From a bacterium (lineage in GTDB: Bacteria > JAMORN01), in the NCBI GenBank assembly GCA_027063545.1, contig JAMORN010000123.1, positions 1 through 8,094 of the forward strand: DNA of 8,094 nucleotides, read 5' to 3'. The notes below the pieces were generated by a model. That model was given only the letters and a program-made list of their open reading frames with translations, did not search any database and was not told the origin of the DNA. The first letter of the stretch is position 1. Each line of letters opens with the position of its first letter. The position numbers and the translations under genes were made by a program. Below, piece by piece: positions 6,599 through 8,094 of this stretch.

Positions 6599-8094
6599 AT
6601 GAAAAAAGAAAAGGAATTATCAAAATTTCTTTATAATCTTATAAATAATTCAAAAAAGTTTTTTATTTTAGGCTTTATTTTTGGAGTATTTTATGGAATA
6701 TTTAATACATTAAGTTTATGGATATTTGGTTCTCTTTTTAATATTATATTTTCCTCTCAAGATGAAATAAACTCTTTATCTTCAATTACAAATTATTCTT
6801 CTTTTATAGGAAATTTAAATGAATATTTAAAAGGGATTTTATACCATTACATTTACTCGCCAGATAAATTAATAATGATTAAAAAATTAACAGTTATTAT
6901 TCTACTTTTATTTGTGTTAAAGAATTTTTTTAGATATTTAACAAATTTAAGTTTATCTTATTTCGTATTCAATATGAGGGGAACTTTGAAGAAGTATATT
7001 GCTGAATCTATTTTAAAACGAGATGAGGATTTTTTAGGAGATAAAACTAAGGGTGAGTTATACTCTTTATTTAATAGTGATATAGGAATGTTTCAGGATA
7101 ATATAAAGTTTATATCTATGGATATTGTTGTTCAGCCTATAACTATTATAACTATTTTATATCTTCTTTTTTCTATTTCTGTAAAACTAACCTTATTATC
7201 TTTACTAATTTTTCCATTAGTTTCTTTATTTATATATTTTGTGAGTTTAAGTTTAAGAAGAAAGTCTAAACGCTCTCTTGAAAGAATTGGAAAATCAAAT
7301 GCTTTATTCTCCGAGATATTGGAAGGTTTTATTATTATAAAGAGTTTTTTAGTAGAAAAAATATTTTTAAAAAAGTTTTATAAAGTTATAGATGAAGAGA
7401 TTAAATATATTCTAAAACAAACAAAATTGGAACTTTTATCTTCTCCTGTAAATGAGACTATTTCTATAACAATTGGAATTTTAATATTTATATATGGTAG
7501 TAAATTAGTATTTGTGGAAAAATTTTTATCTGGAGAGGATTTTGTAAGGTTTTTTACTTTAATATTTGGTCTTATTGCTCCTATAAAACTTTTGGGATAT
7601 ATGCACAATAAGTATAATATAGCAATGGGGGCCTTAGAAAGGATTTATAGTTTTATAAAGATAAACCAAGAGGAAAGTAAAAAAAGAAGAGCTATTGAAT
7701 ATAAAGAATTTTCATTTAATAAGAGTATTAAATTTAAAAATGTTTTCTTTAAATATTCTAATGGTGAAAATTGGACATTAGAGGATTTAAATATAGAGAT
7801 ATTTAAAGGAGATAAAATAGCACTTATTGGTAAAAGTGGGAGTGGAAAAACTACATTTATAAAATTATTATTAAAGTTTTTGAAACCAACAAAGGGAGAA
7901 ATTTTTATCGATAATATAAATTTAAATGAGATAAAAACAGAAAGTTTAAGAAAGAATATAAGTTATATGCCTCAAGAGATTTTTATTTTCAATGATACAT
8001 TAGAGAATAATATACTTTTAAACACAAATATTTCTTCTGATACTTATAAAGATTTAATAACTAATCTTTCTTTAGATAAAATAAAAGAAAGGGG
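6599..8094 (+). CDS. ABC exporter half-transporter, fused membrane and ATPase domains (runs off right edge)
   Basis: The frame is open from ATG at 6599 to the window end: 498 codons, missing the C-terminus. The N-terminal half is a type IV (MsbA-like) exporter membrane domain, with hydrophobic segments near residues 20-50, 95-112, 170-220 (two helices) and 285-345 (two helices). An ATPase domain begins about 385. It has an A-loop-like aromatic (FFKYSNG), Walker A GKSGSGKT (411-418) and a Q-loop (YMPQEIFIFNDT, Q459). The signature motif, Walker B and H-loop lie beyond the edge. Such proteins form dimers that export lipids, peptides or drugs using ATP. The Q-loop style resembles lipid-flippase and multidrug exporters, but the substrate cannot be assigned. 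It is transcribed away from the minus-strand operon. No strong Shine-Dalgarno site precedes the ATG, so the start is chosen as the first ATG of the frame. Confidence 0.9.
   Translation, partial: MKKEKELSKFLYNLINNSKKFFILGFIFGVFYGIFNTLSLWIFGSLFNIIFSSQDEINSLSSITNYSSFIGNLNEYLKGILYHYIYSPDKLIMIKKLTVIILLLFVLKNFFRYLTNLSLSYFVFNMRGTLKKYIAESILKRDEDFLGDKTKGELYSLFNSDIGMFQDNIKFISMDIVVQPITIITILYLLFSISVKLTLLSLLIFPLVSLFIYFVSLSLRRKSKRSLERIGKSNALFSEILEGFIIIKSFLVEKIFLKKFYKVIDEEIKYILKQTKLELLSSPVNETISITIGILIFIYGSKLVFVEKFLSGEDFVRFFTLIFGLIAPIKLLGYMHNKYNIAMGALERIYSFIKINQEESKKRRAIEYKEFSFNKSIKFKNVFFKYSNGENWTLEDLNIEIFKGDKIALIGKSGSGKTTFIKLLLKFLKPTKGEIFIDNINLNEIKTESLRKNISYMPQEIFIFNDTLENNILLNTNISSDTYKDLITNLSLDKIKER

Noticed and set aside
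7378-7608. Minus-strand open frame of 76 codons
   Set aside because: It is antisense to the continuous ABC exporter frame on the plus strand and has no family resemblance.

Overview
The window is a very AT-rich bacterial segment (G+C well under one third by eye). It holds one long minus-strand gene series, a short divergent spacer, and the first two thirds of a plus-strand transporter gene. Proteins rich in Lys, Ile and Glu, good Shine-Dalgarno sites at several starts, a class I dihydroorotase, a PyrR protein, an HD-GYP protein and a probable bactofilin together suggest a low-GC bacterium outside the best-studied groups, perhaps diderm. The sequence alone does not fix the phylum.

Minus strand, in transcription order from about 6518 down to 1: MoxR-type AAA+ ATPase; HD-GYP domain protein; PyrR; aspartate carbamoyltransferase (PyrB); dihydroorotase (PyrC); a PAP2-family membrane phosphatase broken by one base; a membrane-anchored M23 endopeptidase; and the first 30 codons of a probable bactofilin that leaves the window. 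Spacing is operon-like: ATGA overlaps at MoxR/HD-GYP and PyrB/PyrC, a 20-bp overlap at PyrR/PyrB, a 35-bp overlap at PAP2/M23, and gaps of at most 38 bp elsewhere. The central pyrRBC block covers pyrimidine regulation/salvage and the second and third steps of UMP synthesis. The distal PAP2-M23-bactofilin block concerns the cell envelope. The proximal MoxR-HD-GYP pair is probably chaperone and signalling or scaffold.

Plus strand: from 6599 to the right edge runs an uninterrupted reading frame for an ABC exporter half-transporter (membrane domain, then Walker A and Q-loop). It is cut before the signature motif. The 80-bp spacer 6519-6598 must hold the promoters of both directions.

The main oddities are these. 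A one-base contraction of a T5 run breaks an otherwise complete PAP2 phosphatase. The HD-GYP protein has Asn where the HD aspartate should be. The PyrR has a divergent C-terminal segment and no room for an attenuator directly in front of it. The MoxR gene lacks its usual DUF58/VWA partners. I found no RNA genes, CRISPR arrays, mobile elements or convincing terminators, and no new defence-type system.
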